Shown here in pieces: positions 1 to 8,492 of a DNA stretch of 64,000 bases; the stretch's first letter is position 1, and each line of letters opens with the position of its first letter. The DNA is from Pseudomonas nitroreducens NBRC 12694 (GTDB taxonomy: Bacteria; Pseudomonadota; Gammaproteobacteria; Pseudomonadales; Pseudomonadaceae): contig NZ_BDAI01000016.1 of assembly GCF_002091755.1 (NCBI RefSeq), forward strand, positions 1-64,000, in the 5' to 3' direction. The notes under the pieces are model-generated. The model was given only the letters and a program-made list of their open reading frames with translations. It had not been told where the DNA came from and did no database searches. Both the position numbers and the translations under genes were made by a program.

Positions 1-464
1 CCGTCGACTTTCTCGGCACTGCCGGTGCGCGCAAGCTGATCAACGTTGCCAACGGTACCGTGGCCGCCGATAGCCAGGAAGCGGTGAATGGCGGCCAGCT
101 GTTCAGCACCAACCAGAACGTGGCGCAGAATACTGCTGAAATCGCTGGCAATACCGCAGCGATCACCGGCATCGACAGCCGCGTGACCAACGTCGAAGGC
201 AGCGTGACGAACCTCGACGGCCGCATGAACAACGTCGAAGGCGATATCACCAGCATCACCACCAACCTCAGCAGCGGCACCATCGGCATGGTCCAGCAGT
301 CCGCCGCCGGTGAAAACCTCACTGTGGGCAAGGACAGCGATGGCGCCGCCGTCGACTTCCTCGGCACTGCCGGTGCGCGCAAGCTGATCAACGTGGCCGA
401 TGGCACCGTGGCCGCCGACAGCCAGGAGGCCGTGAATGGTGGCCAGCTGTTCAACACCAATCAG
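1..464 (+). repeat. Internal direct duplication in the adhesin stalk (copies 1-116 and 349-464)
   Basis: Bases 1-116 and 349-464 are near-identical direct copies encoding VDFLGTAGARKLINVA, GTVAADSQEA and VNGGQLF. They differ mostly at silent third positions plus a few coding changes (for example AN to AD). The spacing of 348 bases equals 116 codons, so gain or loss of one unit keeps the frame. The first copy may continue beyond the window start. Confidence 0.9.
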
Positions 465-1949
465 CGGGTCGAGCAGAACGCTACGGATATCGCCGGCAAC
501 ACGGCCTCGATCGGTGACCTGAATACCCGTACCACCCAGAACACCGCTGATATCGCCGGCAACACGGTGGCGATCAGCGGCCTGGATGGCCGTGTCACCC
601 AGAACACCACGGATATCAGTGGCATCAATACCACCCTCGCCAGCATGAGCGGCACGCTGTCCGATGCCCTGGTCTACGACTCGGCGGCGCACGACAAGGT
701 GACTCTCGGGAGTACCGGCAAGAGCGTCCAGTTGACCAACGTCAAGGCCGGCCAGTTGTCCGAAGACAGCACCGATGCGGTCAACGGTGCGCAGCTGTTC
801 GATACCAACAACAAGGTCGCCGTGATCGACGGTCGCGTCACCGGCCTGGAAAGCAGCGTCAACAACATCGTCAGCGGCGGTGGCATCAAGTACTTCCACA
901 CCTCGTCGAGTCTGGCCGATTCGGTGGCCAGCGGCGCCAATGCGATCGCCGTCGGCGGCAATGCCAAGGCCAGCGGCGACGGTTCGGTCGCGCTGGGTGA
1001 GGGCGCCGAAGCTTCGGCCAAGGGCAGCGTGGCGCTGGGGCAGGGGGCGAGCGACGGCGGTCGCGGTGCGCCGGCCGAGGCCTACGTCGGGCAGTATTCG
1101 GGAGCGAGCAACGACAAGGTCGTGGGCACGGTATCCGTCGGCAATGCTGCAACTGGCGAGACCCGCACCATCAGTAACGTGGCTGATGCCCAGGAAGCCG
1201 GCGACGCCGTCAACCTGCGTCAGCTGGATGGGGCAGTGGCTGCATCGAAGTCCTACACCGATAGCCGGGTCGAAGGGATCGCCGGGAGCGTCGCCAATGT
1301 CGATGAGAGTATCGCCAAGGTCGACAACCGGGTTACTCAGGTCGAAGACAGCGTCAGCAGTATGGGCGCGGTGAACAATACCGCGAAGCTGCAGAAGCCG
1401 ACCGCCACCGGTACCAACGCTGTCGCTGTCGCCCCGGGGGCGGAGGCCTCGGGTGCCAGCAGCACGGCGGTGGGCTCCAACGCCAAGGCCAAAGGCAGGA
1501 ACTCGGTGGCCGTCGGCGCCAACTCGGTAGCCGAGCGCGACAACAGTGTCGCCGTCGGCAGCGCCGGTAACGAGCGCCAGATCACCCACGTGGCGGCAGG
1601 CGTGGAGCGTACCGACGCCGTCAACGTCGGCCAGGTGGAGGATGCGCTGGGCAGCCTTGCGGGGCAGACCAACTCGCAGTTCAACAGCCTGCGCAATGAT
1701 CTGAAGGAGCAGGACGACCGCCTGAGTGCCGGCATCGCCGGTGCCATCGCCATCGCCAGCCTGCCGCAACCGATGAGCAACGGCGGTAGCACCACCGCCG
1801 CCGGTATTGGCAACTTCAATGGCCAGTCGGCCGTGTCGGTGGGCGTATCGCACGTCTCCAACGACGGCAAGTGGACGACCAAGGTCGGCGGTAGCGTCGA
1901 TACCCAGAGCAACTTCTCCCTCGGTGCGGGGGTGGGTTACAACTGGTAA
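1..1949 (+). CDS. Trimeric autotransporter adhesin (YadA-like), C-terminal part; 5' end outside window
   Basis: The frame is already open at base 3, so the gene begins upstream; the GTG at 60 is internal. The visible part (about 649 residues) is a type Vc secretion adhesin. It has neck/stalk repeats of the form NVA-GT-AADSQEAVNGGQLF, coiled-coil stalk stretches rich in N, T, I and D (ITGIDSRVTNVEG and similar), YadA head repeats with the AIAVGGNAKA / SVALGEGAEA pattern (about 940-1060 and 1420-1560), and another neck (DAVNVGQV). The last 80 or so residues form the YadA membrane anchor, preceded by a coiled coil (NSLRNDLKEQDDRLSAG) and ending in a terminal aromatic residue (YNW). The anchor would form a trimeric 12-stranded beta barrel in the outer membrane. 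Function in adhesion or autoaggregation is inferred from the family. A hairpin lies directly downstream. Confidence 0.95.
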   Translation, partial: VDFLGTAGARKLINVANGTVAADSQEAVNGGQLFSTNQNVAQNTAEIAGNTAAITGIDSRVTNVEGSVTNLDGRMNNVEGDITSITTNLSSGTIGMVQQSAAGENLTVGKDSDGAAVDFLGTAGARKLINVADGTVAADSQEAVNGGQLFNTNQRVEQNATDIAGNTASIGDLNTRTTQNTADIAGNTVAISGLDGRVTQNTTDISGINTTLASMSGTLSDALVYDSAAHDKVTLGSTGKSVQLTNVKAGQLSEDSTDAVNGAQLFDTNNKVAVIDGRVTGLESSVNNIVSGGGIKYFHTSSSLADSVASGANAIAVGGNAKASGDGSVALGEGAEASAKGSVALGQGASDGGRGAPAEAYVGQYSGASNDKVVGTVSVGNAATGETRTISNVADAQEAGDAVNLRQLDGAVAASKSYTDSRVEGIAGSVANVDESIAKVDNRVTQVEDSVSSMGAVNNTAKLQKPTATGTNAVAVAPGAEASGASSTAVGSNAKAKGRNSVAVGANSVAERDNSVAVGSAGNERQITHVAAGVERTDAVNVGQVEDALGSLAGQTNSQFNSLRNDLKEQDDRLSAGIAGAIAIASLPQPMSNGGSTTAAGIGNFNGQSAVSVGVSHVSNDGKWTTKVGGSVDTQSNFSLGAGVGYNW

Positions 1950-1955
1950 ATCGGC

Positions 1956-1991
1956 GGATCCTTCCCGCTGGAAACTCGGCGGGAGGGATCC
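1956..1991 (+). terminator. Hairpin after the adhesin gene
   Basis: GGATCCTTCCCGC at 1956 pairs with GCGGGAGGGATCC ending at 1991, with one mismatch and a 10-base loop. It begins six bases after the stop codon of the adhesin. No clean T tract follows, so it may be a weak intrinsic terminator or an mRNA-stabilising stem. Confidence 0.5.
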
Positions 1992-2169
1992 TTGCAGGAA
2001 GCTCGAAAGAATGACGGGGCGCTCAGGCGCCTCGTTTTCTTGTCTGTTTTCACAGGGCTCCGGCTCTGCGGCAATACGCTGCCCCGACCATTGACAGCTG
2101 AACCCGTCTTGCACGCGGTATACGCCGGTTGGTAGCCTTCCCCATCTGAAAAAACCAGCAGGGCTGGGT

Positions 2170-3081
2170 ATGGCGATCCGGGTTGTCGAAGCACAAGAAG
2201 TAGATCAGCAGCGAATAGCCATTCCTGGTTGGGAACAGCAGTACACGCAGATGTCCGCCGGGCGCTTCGCCGGGCGCATCCTGCATGCCGAGGTCGAGGG
2301 GATCGAGCTCTACGAGGAGCAGATGAACCTGCGCGTGGAGCAGGAATTCCATGCCCCGCCCGGTGCGCTGGTGTTCAGCTTCGACATGTCCGACAACGCG
2401 CTCTACCTGCTCGACGGGGAAACCCGCAACGCCTGGGTCACCCCGGAGAACTACCGCGAGGTGGCGGTGGTGATCAAGGAGTCCGCGCATTGGGGCCAGC
2501 CGGCGGATGCCTTCGCCGACCTGGTGCTGACGCCGCTGCGCTCGGGCCACTGCCAGTCGGTGGCAACCTCGCTGAGCAACCTCCTGACCGGCGCGACGAC
2601 GGGCGATGATCCGATGGATGCACCGGGCGTGGCGCAGAGCATCGTGTCCAACTGTTTCTCGCTGCTGTGCGAGGCGCCCCTGGATGGCGAGCGTCGCGCG
2701 CGCTCCATCGTCCAGGCCAAGCGCGTCGTGCAGCGGGTCAAGGAAGTGGTGAACGACTGCCCCGACGAGCAGTTCGGCATGGCCGACCTCGCCGCCAAGG
2801 CGGGCGTCTCGCCACGCACGCTGCAGCAGTCGTTCCTGCATTACGCCGGTATCCCGCCCATCGTCTGGCTGCGCAACCGCCGCCTGAACGCCGCGCGCCG
2901 CGACCTGCTGGCTGCCGCCGAATCCGGCATGACCGTGGCCGAGGTGGCGATGAAATGGTCGTTCTGGCACCTGGGGCGGTTTTCCCAGTCCTATTTCGCG
3001 CTGTTCGGCGAGTATCCGAAGACGACGGCCAAACTGGGCGGCCGGGCCTGCTCCCATTGCCTGCAACGCAGCGGTAGCTGA
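2170..3081 (+). CDS. AraC-family transcriptional regulator
   Basis: 303-residue cytoplasmic regulator. The N-terminal 180 or so residues are an unassigned sensor region containing a cupin-like stretch (APPGALVFSFDM). Residues about 190-295 carry the two helix-turn-helix motifs of AraC/XylS proteins: FGMADLAAKAGVSPRTLQQSF followed by MTVAEVAMKWSFWHLGRFSQ and the YF..FGEYP family signature. The layout recalls the ethanolamine regulator EutR more than classic AraC, but the ligand cannot be deduced. The ATG at 2170 has only a modest upstream GGG-rich ribosome site. The gene converges on the polyamine oxidase gene across a shared terminator, so it may or may not regulate that locus. Confidence 0.85.
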   Translation: MAIRVVEAQEVDQQRIAIPGWEQQYTQMSAGRFAGRILHAEVEGIELYEEQMNLRVEQEFHAPPGALVFSFDMSDNALYLLDGETRNAWVTPENYREVAVVIKESAHWGQPADAFADLVLTPLRSGHCQSVATSLSNLLTGATTGDDPMDAPGVAQSIVSNCFSLLCEAPLDGERRARSIVQAKRVVQRVKEVVNDCPDEQFGMADLAAKAGVSPRTLQQSFLHYAGIPPIVWLRNRRLNAARRDLLAAAESGMTVAEVAMKWSFWHLGRFSQSYFALFGEYPKTTAKLGGRACSHCLQRSGS

Positions 3082-3129
3082 GCCATCGCGGACAGTGGCC
3101 CCACGGCCGAGACGTGCAGAGATCACAGA

Positions 3130-3154
3130 AAAAGCCCCCGAATCGGGGGCTTTT
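3130..3154. terminator. Bidirectional intrinsic terminator
   Basis: AAAAGCCCCCGAATCGGGGGCTTTT is a perfect stem with flanking A and T tracts on both strands, placed between the convergent AraC gene (ends 3081) and the oxidase gene (ends 3176). It should stop transcription from both sides. Confidence 0.9.
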
Positions 3155-3175
3155 CGTTTACAGCAGCGCGATTGA

Positions 3176-4471
3176 TCAGCCGATCAGCTCGCGCACCCGA
3201 TACCACGCCATGCCCAACGCCAGCAGGGGCGAACGCAGCAGCTTGCCGCCGGGGAAGGTCAGGTGGGGGACGGCGCTGAACAGGTCCAACCCCTTACTCT
3301 CGCCCTGGTGGATGGCTTCGGCGAGCAGTTTGGCCGACCAGTGCGTGACGTTCAGTCCGTGGCCGGAATAGCCCTGGGCGAAGTACACATTGGGATGGGC
3401 CTTGAGCCGCCCGACCTGCGGGAAACGATTGGCGGTGATGCCGATCATGCCGCCCCACTGGTAGTCGAGCTTCACCTGTTGCAGCTGGGGGAACACCTTG
3501 AGCACCTTCGGCCGCATGTAGGCGCCGATGTCCGCCGGGTCGCGCCCGGAGTAGTGGCAGGCGCCACCGAACAGCAAGCGGCGGTCGGCCGTCAGGCGGT
3601 AGTAGTCCAGCCCCACCTTCTGGTCGCACAGCGCCATGTTCTGCGGGATCAACTGAGCCGCCAGTTCCTCGGACAGCGGCTCGGTGGCCACCACGTAGCT
3701 GCCGGCAGGCAGCACCTTGCCCGTCAGCTTTGGTTCCAGCTCCTCCAGGTGCGCATTGCAGCCGAGTACCAGCGTGTTCGCCAGCACGCGGCCCTGGGCG
3801 CAGTGAACGACGGCGGTTGCACCGTGCTCGATACGCAGCACCGGGCTCTGCTCGAATATCTGCGCGCCGAAGGACTTGGCCGCCCGGGCCTCGCCCTTCA
3901 CCAGGTCGAGCGGGTGCAGGTGGCCCGAGCCCATGTCGATGTGCCCGCCCGCGTAGCAGTCGCTGGCGACCACTTCGCGCATGCGTTCCGGCGGTACCAG
4001 CCGGGTTTCGTGCGGGTAATCCGAAGCGCTCAGCGATTCCTGCTCGCGGACCATGGCGGCATATTGCGCCGGGGTATTGGCCAGCTCGCAGAAGCCCCAG
4101 CGCAGGTCGCACTCGATGGCAAGCTCGCGGATGCGTTCGGCGACCAGGGCCACCGAATCGACACCTGCCTGCTCCAGATACTGCACGCCTTCCTCGCCGA
4201 CGTACTTGGCGAAGCCGCTGACGTCATGGCCGATGCCACGGATCAGTTGCCCGCCATTGCGCCCACTGGCGCCCCAGCCGATGCGCCGGGCTTCCAGCAG
4301 CACCACGGAGTGGCCACGCCGGGCCAGCTCCAGGGCTGCGTTCACGCCGGTGAAGCCGCCGCCGATCACGCAGACGTCTGCCCGCACATCCCCGGTGAGG
4401 GAAGGGTACTGCTGACGGTCGCGGGCGGTCGCGGCGTAATAGGACGCGGCGTGCTCCTCGGTGTGCTTCAT
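3176..4471 (-). CDS. puuB: FAD-dependent gamma-glutamylputrescine oxidase-like (PuuB family)
   Basis: About 431 residues. The N terminus carries the dinucleotide-binding motif ADVCVIGGGFTGVNAALELA and the DAO-family stretch IGWGASGRNGGQ. The middle contains DYYRLTADRRLLFGGACHYSGRDP and the end YFAQGYSGHGLNVTH, all closely matching E. coli PuuB. The enzyme would oxidise gamma-glutamylated putrescine or a related polyamine to the aldehyde with release of H2O2. The ATG at 4471 has a GAGAAAG site in good position; an ATG at 4489 overlapping the upstream stop codon is an alternative start. It is last in the set 5571 to 3176 behind a polyamine-binding protein and a glutamylpolyamine synthetase, which supports the substrate class. 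Confidence 0.88.
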   Translation of the reverse strand: MKHTEEHAASYYAATARDRQQYPSLTGDVRADVCVIGGGFTGVNAALELARRGHSVVLLEARRIGWGASGRNGGQLIRGIGHDVSGFAKYVGEEGVQYLEQAGVDSVALVAERIRELAIECDLRWGFCELANTPAQYAAMVREQESLSASDYPHETRLVPPERMREVVASDCYAGGHIDMGSGHLHPLDLVKGEARAAKSFGAQIFEQSPVLRIEHGATAVVHCAQGRVLANTLVLGCNAHLEELEPKLTGKVLPAGSYVVATEPLSEELAAQLIPQNMALCDQKVGLDYYRLTADRRLLFGGACHYSGRDPADIGAYMRPKVLKVFPQLQQVKLDYQWGGMIGITANRFPQVGRLKAHPNVYFAQGYSGHGLNVTHWSAKLLAEAIHQGESKGLDLFSAVPHLTFPGGKLLRSPLLALGMAWYRVRELIG

Positions 4472-4485
4472 GGGACTTTCTCGCA

Positions 4486-5571
4486 TCATTGGTTGAACTT
4501 GATCTTGCTCCAGCTGCGGGTCATCAGGCGCATGATCTTGGGCGGCGGCGCCTTGGCGATGTACAGCTTGTCGAGCACGGCCTGGCTCGGGTAGACCTCG
4601 GGGTTGTTCTGCATTTCCTCGGGCAGCAGGGTCTTGGCGTCAGCATTGGCGCTGGGGTAGCCGACGTACTCGCTGATGCCGGCGATCACCTTCGGATCGA
4701 GGATGTAGTTGATGAACGCCAGGGCCTGTTCCGGATGGGTCGCATCCGAGGGAATCGCCATCAGGTCGAACCACAGGTTCGCGCCTTCCTTGGGAATGCT
4801 GTAGGCGATCTCGATGCCGTTCTTCGCTTCCTTGGCCCGTGCGGCGGCCTGGAACACGTCGCCGGAGTAGCCGAAGGCCACGCAGATGTTGCCGTTGGCC
4901 AGGTCCGAGATGTACTTCGAGGAGTGGAAGTAGGTGACGTACGGACGCACCGCCACCAGCTTGGCCTCGGCCTTCGGGTAGTCCGCCGGGTTGGTGCTGT
5001 TGGGGTCCAGGCCGAGGTAGTTGAGCACCGAGGGGATCATCTCGTCGGGCGAGTCCATGAAGGCCACGCCGCACGTGCTGAGCTTCTTGATGTTCTCCGG
5101 CTCGAACAGCACCGACCATGAATCGATCTTGTCGACGCCCAGTACCTGCTTGACCTTGGCGACGTTGTAGCCGATGCCGTTGGTGCCCCACAGGTAGGGT
5201 ACCGAATGCTTGTTGCCCGGGTCGTTCTGTTCCAGCAGCTTGAGCAGCGTCGGGTCCAGGTGCTTCCAGTTCGGCAGCTGGCTGCGGTCGAGTTCGAGGA
5301 ACACGCCGGCCTGCACCTGGCGGGTCAGGAAGTGGTTGGACGGCACCACCACGTCGTAGCCCGAGCGGCCCGCCAGCAGCTTGCCTTCCAGGGTCTCGTT
5401 GGAGTCGAAGACGTCGTACACCGGCTTGATCCCGGTGGTCTTCTGGAAGCCGGCGAGGGTGTCCGGAGCGATGTAGTCGGTCCAGTTGTAGATGCTGACC
5501 GTCGGTTCAGCGTGTGCGGCCGAGGCAATGGCGGCCAGGGCGAAGGGCGCAAGGGTGCGCAGCAGTCTCAT
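4486..5571 (-). CDS. Periplasmic polyamine-binding protein (PotF/SpuD/SpuE family), copy 1
   Basis: 361 residues with a typical Sec signal peptide (MRLLRTLAPFALAAIASAAHA, cleavage before EPTV). The mature protein starts with VSIYNWTDYIAPDTL, the family hallmark whose Trp and Tyr line the polyamine pocket, followed by GIKPVYDVFDSNETLEGKLL and the conserved PYLWGTNGIGYN segment. It would capture putrescine, spermidine or similar in the periplasm for an ABC importer. No permease or ATPase of the PotGHI type is present nearby. Its stop codon overlaps a possible ATG of the following oxidase gene, indicating one operon. A 41-base gap separates it from the upstream ligase gene. Confidence 0.92.
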   Translation of the reverse strand: MRLLRTLAPFALAAIASAAHAEPTVSIYNWTDYIAPDTLAGFQKTTGIKPVYDVFDSNETLEGKLLAGRSGYDVVVPSNHFLTRQVQAGVFLELDRSQLPNWKHLDPTLLKLLEQNDPGNKHSVPYLWGTNGIGYNVAKVKQVLGVDKIDSWSVLFEPENIKKLSTCGVAFMDSPDEMIPSVLNYLGLDPNSTNPADYPKAEAKLVAVRPYVTYFHSSKYISDLANGNICVAFGYSGDVFQAAARAKEAKNGIEIAYSIPKEGANLWFDLMAIPSDATHPEQALAFINYILDPKVIAGISEYVGYPSANADAKTLLPEEMQNNPEVYPSQAVLDKLYIAKAPPPKIMRLMTRSWSKIKFNQ

Positions 5572-5612
5572 GGGGACTCCCGAATTGTTGTTGTGAAGTC
5601 GGTTGAGAAGGG

Positions 5613-6971
5613 TCAGACGCTCAGCAGGAGGAACTCACGCTCCCAGGAGCTGATCACCCGCTTGAAGTTCTCGTGCTCGGTGCGCTTCACCGCCACGTAG
5701 CCCTGCACGAACTTCTCGCCGAGGAATTCCTTGAGCACGGCGCAGTCTTCCATCTGCTGCAGTGCGTCCTCGATGGTGATCGGCAGGCGCAGGTTGCGGC
5801 GCTCGTACGCGCGGCCCTGGACGGCGGCGCTGGGGTTGATCTGCTCGATCATGCCCAGGTAGCCGCAGAGCAGGCTGGCAGCCAGTGCCAGGTAGGGGTT
5901 GGCGTCGGCGCCCGGCAGGCGGTTTTCCACGCGCATGGCGGCCGGCGGAGCAGCGGGGACGCGCAGGCCCACGGTGCGGTTCTCTTCGCCCCATTCGACG
6001 TTCACCGGCGCGGAGGTGTCCGGCAGGAAGCGGCGGAAGGAGTTCACGTTCGGCGCGAACATCGGCAGCACTTTCGGGATGTACTTCTGCAGGCCGCCGA
6101 TGTAGTGCAGGAACAGCTGGCTCATGGAGCCGTCTTCAGCGGCGAAGATGTTCTTGCCGGTGGCGATGTCCAGCACGCTTTGGTGAATGTGCATGGCGCT
6201 GCCGGGCTCGTCGGTGATCGGCTTGGCCATGAAGGTGGCGCTGACGTCATGCTTGAGTGCGGCTTCGCGCATGGTGCGTTTGAACACGATGATCTGGTCG
6301 GCCAGGCTCAGCGCGTCGCCGTGACGGAAGTTGATTTCCATCTGCGCCGGGCCGTCCTCGTGGATCAGCGTATCGAGGTCCAGGCCCTGCAGTTCGCACC
6401 AGTCGTAGACGTCCTCGAACAGCGGGTCGAATTCGTTGGCGGCATCGATGGAGAAGCTCTGGCGGCCGCTTTCCGGGCGGCCCGAACGGCCCACGGGGGC
6501 TTCCAGCGGGAAGTCCGGGTCGCTGCTGCGCTTGGTCAGGTAGAACTCCATCTCCGGCGCCACCACCGGGCTCCAGCCCTTGTCGGCGTAGAGCTTGAGT
6601 ACGCGCTTGAGGACGTTGCGCGGGGACAGTTCGATGGGGTTGCCGACCTTGTCGAAGGTGTCGTGGATGACCATCGCGGTCGGCTCCAGCGCCCAGGGCA
6701 CCAGGAAGATGGCGTCCGGGTCGGGCTTGCAGACCATGTCGATGTCCGCTTCGTCGAGCAGGTCGTAATAGACGTCGTCATCGACGAAATCGCCGGTGAC
6801 CGTCTGCAGCAGAACACTTTCGGGGAGACGCATGCCCCCCTCGCCGAGGAACTTGTTGGTGGGAGAAATCTTGCCGCGGGCGATGCCGGTGAGATCGCTC
6901 ACCACGCATTCGACTTCGGTGATTTTCTGTTGCTTCAGCCGTTGCTCCAGTTGCTCGGCGGGGGTGGTCAT
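5613..6971 (-). CDS. Glutamine synthetase-like gamma-glutamylpolyamine synthetase (PuuA/SpuB/PauA type)
   Basis: 452 residues of the glutamine synthetase fold. Recognisable pieces are the N-terminal beta-grasp region (VVSDLTGIARGK), metal/glutamate residues in VVAPEMEFYL, QMEINFRHGDA, GSAMHIHQSV and the nucleotide-site segment NRTVGLRVP. The group ligates glutamate to the amino group of putrescine, cadaverine or spermidine using ATP, the first step of the gamma-glutamylation route. The adjoining PuuB-like oxidase would act next and the neighbouring binding proteins would supply substrate. It is not the housekeeping GlnA judging by context and by divergence in the C-terminal region where GlnA is adenylylated. 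The exact amine preference cannot be read from the sequence. Confidence 0.9.
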   Translation of the reverse strand: MTTPAEQLEQRLKQQKITEVECVVSDLTGIARGKISPTNKFLGEGGMRLPESVLLQTVTGDFVDDDVYYDLLDEADIDMVCKPDPDAIFLVPWALEPTAMVIHDTFDKVGNPIELSPRNVLKRVLKLYADKGWSPVVAPEMEFYLTKRSSDPDFPLEAPVGRSGRPESGRQSFSIDAANEFDPLFEDVYDWCELQGLDLDTLIHEDGPAQMEINFRHGDALSLADQIIVFKRTMREAALKHDVSATFMAKPITDEPGSAMHIHQSVLDIATGKNIFAAEDGSMSQLFLHYIGGLQKYIPKVLPMFAPNVNSFRRFLPDTSAPVNVEWGEENRTVGLRVPAAPPAAMRVENRLPGADANPYLALAASLLCGYLGMIEQINPSAAVQGRAYERRNLRLPITIEDALQQMEDCAVLKEFLGEKFVQGYVAVKRTEHENFKRVISSWEREFLLLSV

Positions 6972-7121
6972 ACAAGCCTCGGTTTTGATTTTGTAATGGA
7001 TGCACGCACAGCATCTTGCTGCCAGGCGAGACTAGTGTCGGCTGGAGGCGGGAGTGTGTTCTATCCACTTTCCGCAAGGCTTGGGAATCGCTGCAAAAAA
7101 GCGCCTGCTTCCAATGCAGAA

Positions 7122-7149
7122 AGCCCCGGACGCCGTGGCGACCGGGGCT
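7122..7149 (-). terminator. Intrinsic terminator after the second polyamine-binding protein gene
   Basis: AGCCCCGG and CCGGGGCT arms with a 12-base loop; on the minus strand the stem is followed by TTTCTG. It lies about 28 bases past the stop of the gene at 7177-8277 and separates it from the ligase gene, which therefore probably has its own promoter in 6972-7120. Confidence 0.7.
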
Positions 7150-7176
7150 GCTGGTGTAAAAGGAGCGGTTCGGGAA

Positions 7177-8277
7177 TCAGACCCCGGACTTGATCCGGCT
7201 CCAGTCGCGGGTGATCAGGCGCAGGATCGATGGGCTCGGCGGCAGGCTGACATACATGCCCTTGACCAGTTCGGCATTCGGGTAGACCGCCGGGTTCTCG
7301 CGGACCTTCTGGTCCATCAGCGCCTTGGCCGGCACGTTGGCGTTGGCGTAGTGCAGGTAGTCGCTGGTCCTGGCGATCACGTCCGGGCGCATCAGGTAGT
7401 TGATGAATGCGTGGGCGCCCTCGGGGTTGCGTGCATCCTTGGGGATGGCCAGGTTGTCGAACCAGATGTTGGTGCCTTCCTTCGGCACGCTGTATTCCAC
7501 CCGCACCGAACCGCCAGCTTCCTGGGCGCTCTTCTGCGCCTGCAGCACGTCGCCGGAGAAGCCGATGGCCACGCAGACGTTGCCGTTGGCGAGATCGGCG
7601 ATGTACTTGGTCGAGCTGAAGTAGGTCACCGAGGGCTTGAGGCTTTCCAGCAGCCTGGTGCCCGCCTCGTAGTCCGCCGGGTTGTTGCTGTTCGGGTCCT
7701 TGCCCAGGTAGTGCAGGGCCAGCGGCAGGATCTTCGCCGGCGAGTCGAGGAAGGCCACGCCGCAGCCCTTGAGTTTGGCGAGGTTCTCCGGCTTGAACAC
7801 CAGGTCCCAGGAGTCCAGCGGCGCGTCGGCGCCCAGCGCGGCCTTGACCTTCGCCGGGTTGTAGCCCACGCCGACGGTGCCCCAGAGGTAAGGCACGGCG
7901 AAGCGGTTGCCGGGGTCGGACAGGGCGACGCGGGCCAGCAGGTCGGGGTCGAGGTTCTTGCGGTTGGGCAGCAGCGCGTCGTCCAGCGGGCGGTAGACGC
8001 CGGCCTTGAGCTGGCGGGCGAGGAAGTCCGCCGAGGGCACCACCACGTCGAAGCCCGAATGCCCGGTGAGCAGCTTGGCTTCCAGCACTTCGTCAGACTC
8101 GAAGGCGTCGAGCACCACCTTGATTCCGGTTTCCTTCTGGAAGTCCTGCAGCACGGTCGGCCCGATGTAGTCGGCCCAGTTGGCGAAATGCACTTCCTGC
8201 GGCGCCGCCATTACCGGCAACGCGACACCGGCCAGCAGGCCGGCCAGACAACCCAAAGCACGCTTGTTCATCTTCAC
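7177..8277 (-). CDS. Periplasmic polyamine-binding protein (PotF/SpuD/SpuE family), copy 2
   Basis: 366 residues, signal peptide MKMNKRALGCLAGLLAGVALPVMA with cleavage before APQEV. The mature N terminus HFANWADYIGPTVL has the family's aromatic/Asp pattern, and PYLWGTVGVGYNPAKV, NGNVCVAIGFSGDV and NIWFDNLAIPKDA match copy 1 segment by segment. The two proteins are clearly paralogues, at a guess half identical. Like copy 1 it lacks a linked permease and ATPase, so it must feed a transporter encoded elsewhere or act in sensing. It is separated from the ligase gene by a terminator. Confidence 0.92.
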   Translation of the reverse strand: MKMNKRALGCLAGLLAGVALPVMAAPQEVHFANWADYIGPTVLQDFQKETGIKVVLDAFESDEVLEAKLLTGHSGFDVVVPSADFLARQLKAGVYRPLDDALLPNRKNLDPDLLARVALSDPGNRFAVPYLWGTVGVGYNPAKVKAALGADAPLDSWDLVFKPENLAKLKGCGVAFLDSPAKILPLALHYLGKDPNSNNPADYEAGTRLLESLKPSVTYFSSTKYIADLANGNVCVAIGFSGDVLQAQKSAQEAGGSVRVEYSVPKEGTNIWFDNLAIPKDARNPEGAHAFINYLMRPDVIARTSDYLHYANANVPAKALMDQKVRENPAVYPNAELVKGMYVSLPPSPSILRLITRDWSRIKSGV

Positions 8278-8343
8278 TCCTGAGGGCGCCGGCTTGCGCA
8301 GCGCCCATGCGATCGGCAGGTGGGAATCGGGCCTTGTTCTGTT

Positions 8344-8365
8344 GTTTTCGGCCCTGGCCGAAAAC
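8344..8365. promoter_or_regulatory. Perfect inverted repeat, candidate operator
   Basis: GTTTTCGGCC, two bases, then GGCCGAAAAC: a perfect 10-base dyad in the divergent region between the binding-protein gene (start 8277, minus) and the SnoaL/AraC gene (start 8493, plus). The near-absence of a loop and the position favour a protein-binding site over a terminator. The binding protein is unknown. Confidence 0.4.
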
Positions 8366-8492
8366 TAGGCGTGGCGCGGTTTTGCGTCGTTCTTCCGTGC
8401 ACGGGCGGAATCGGCGATGCTGCTGCGGACCCGCGGCACTGTGCAGCGCGATCCTCGCGCCCTACGCTGCGGGCCTGGGCGGAGGGAAAACC

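Noticed and set aside
6980..7030. Possible sigma-54 promoter (TGGCAGCAAGATGCT on the minus strand) before the glutamylpolyamine synthetase gene
   Set aside because: The spacing between the GG and GC elements is one base short of the required distance and the -12 part is poor.
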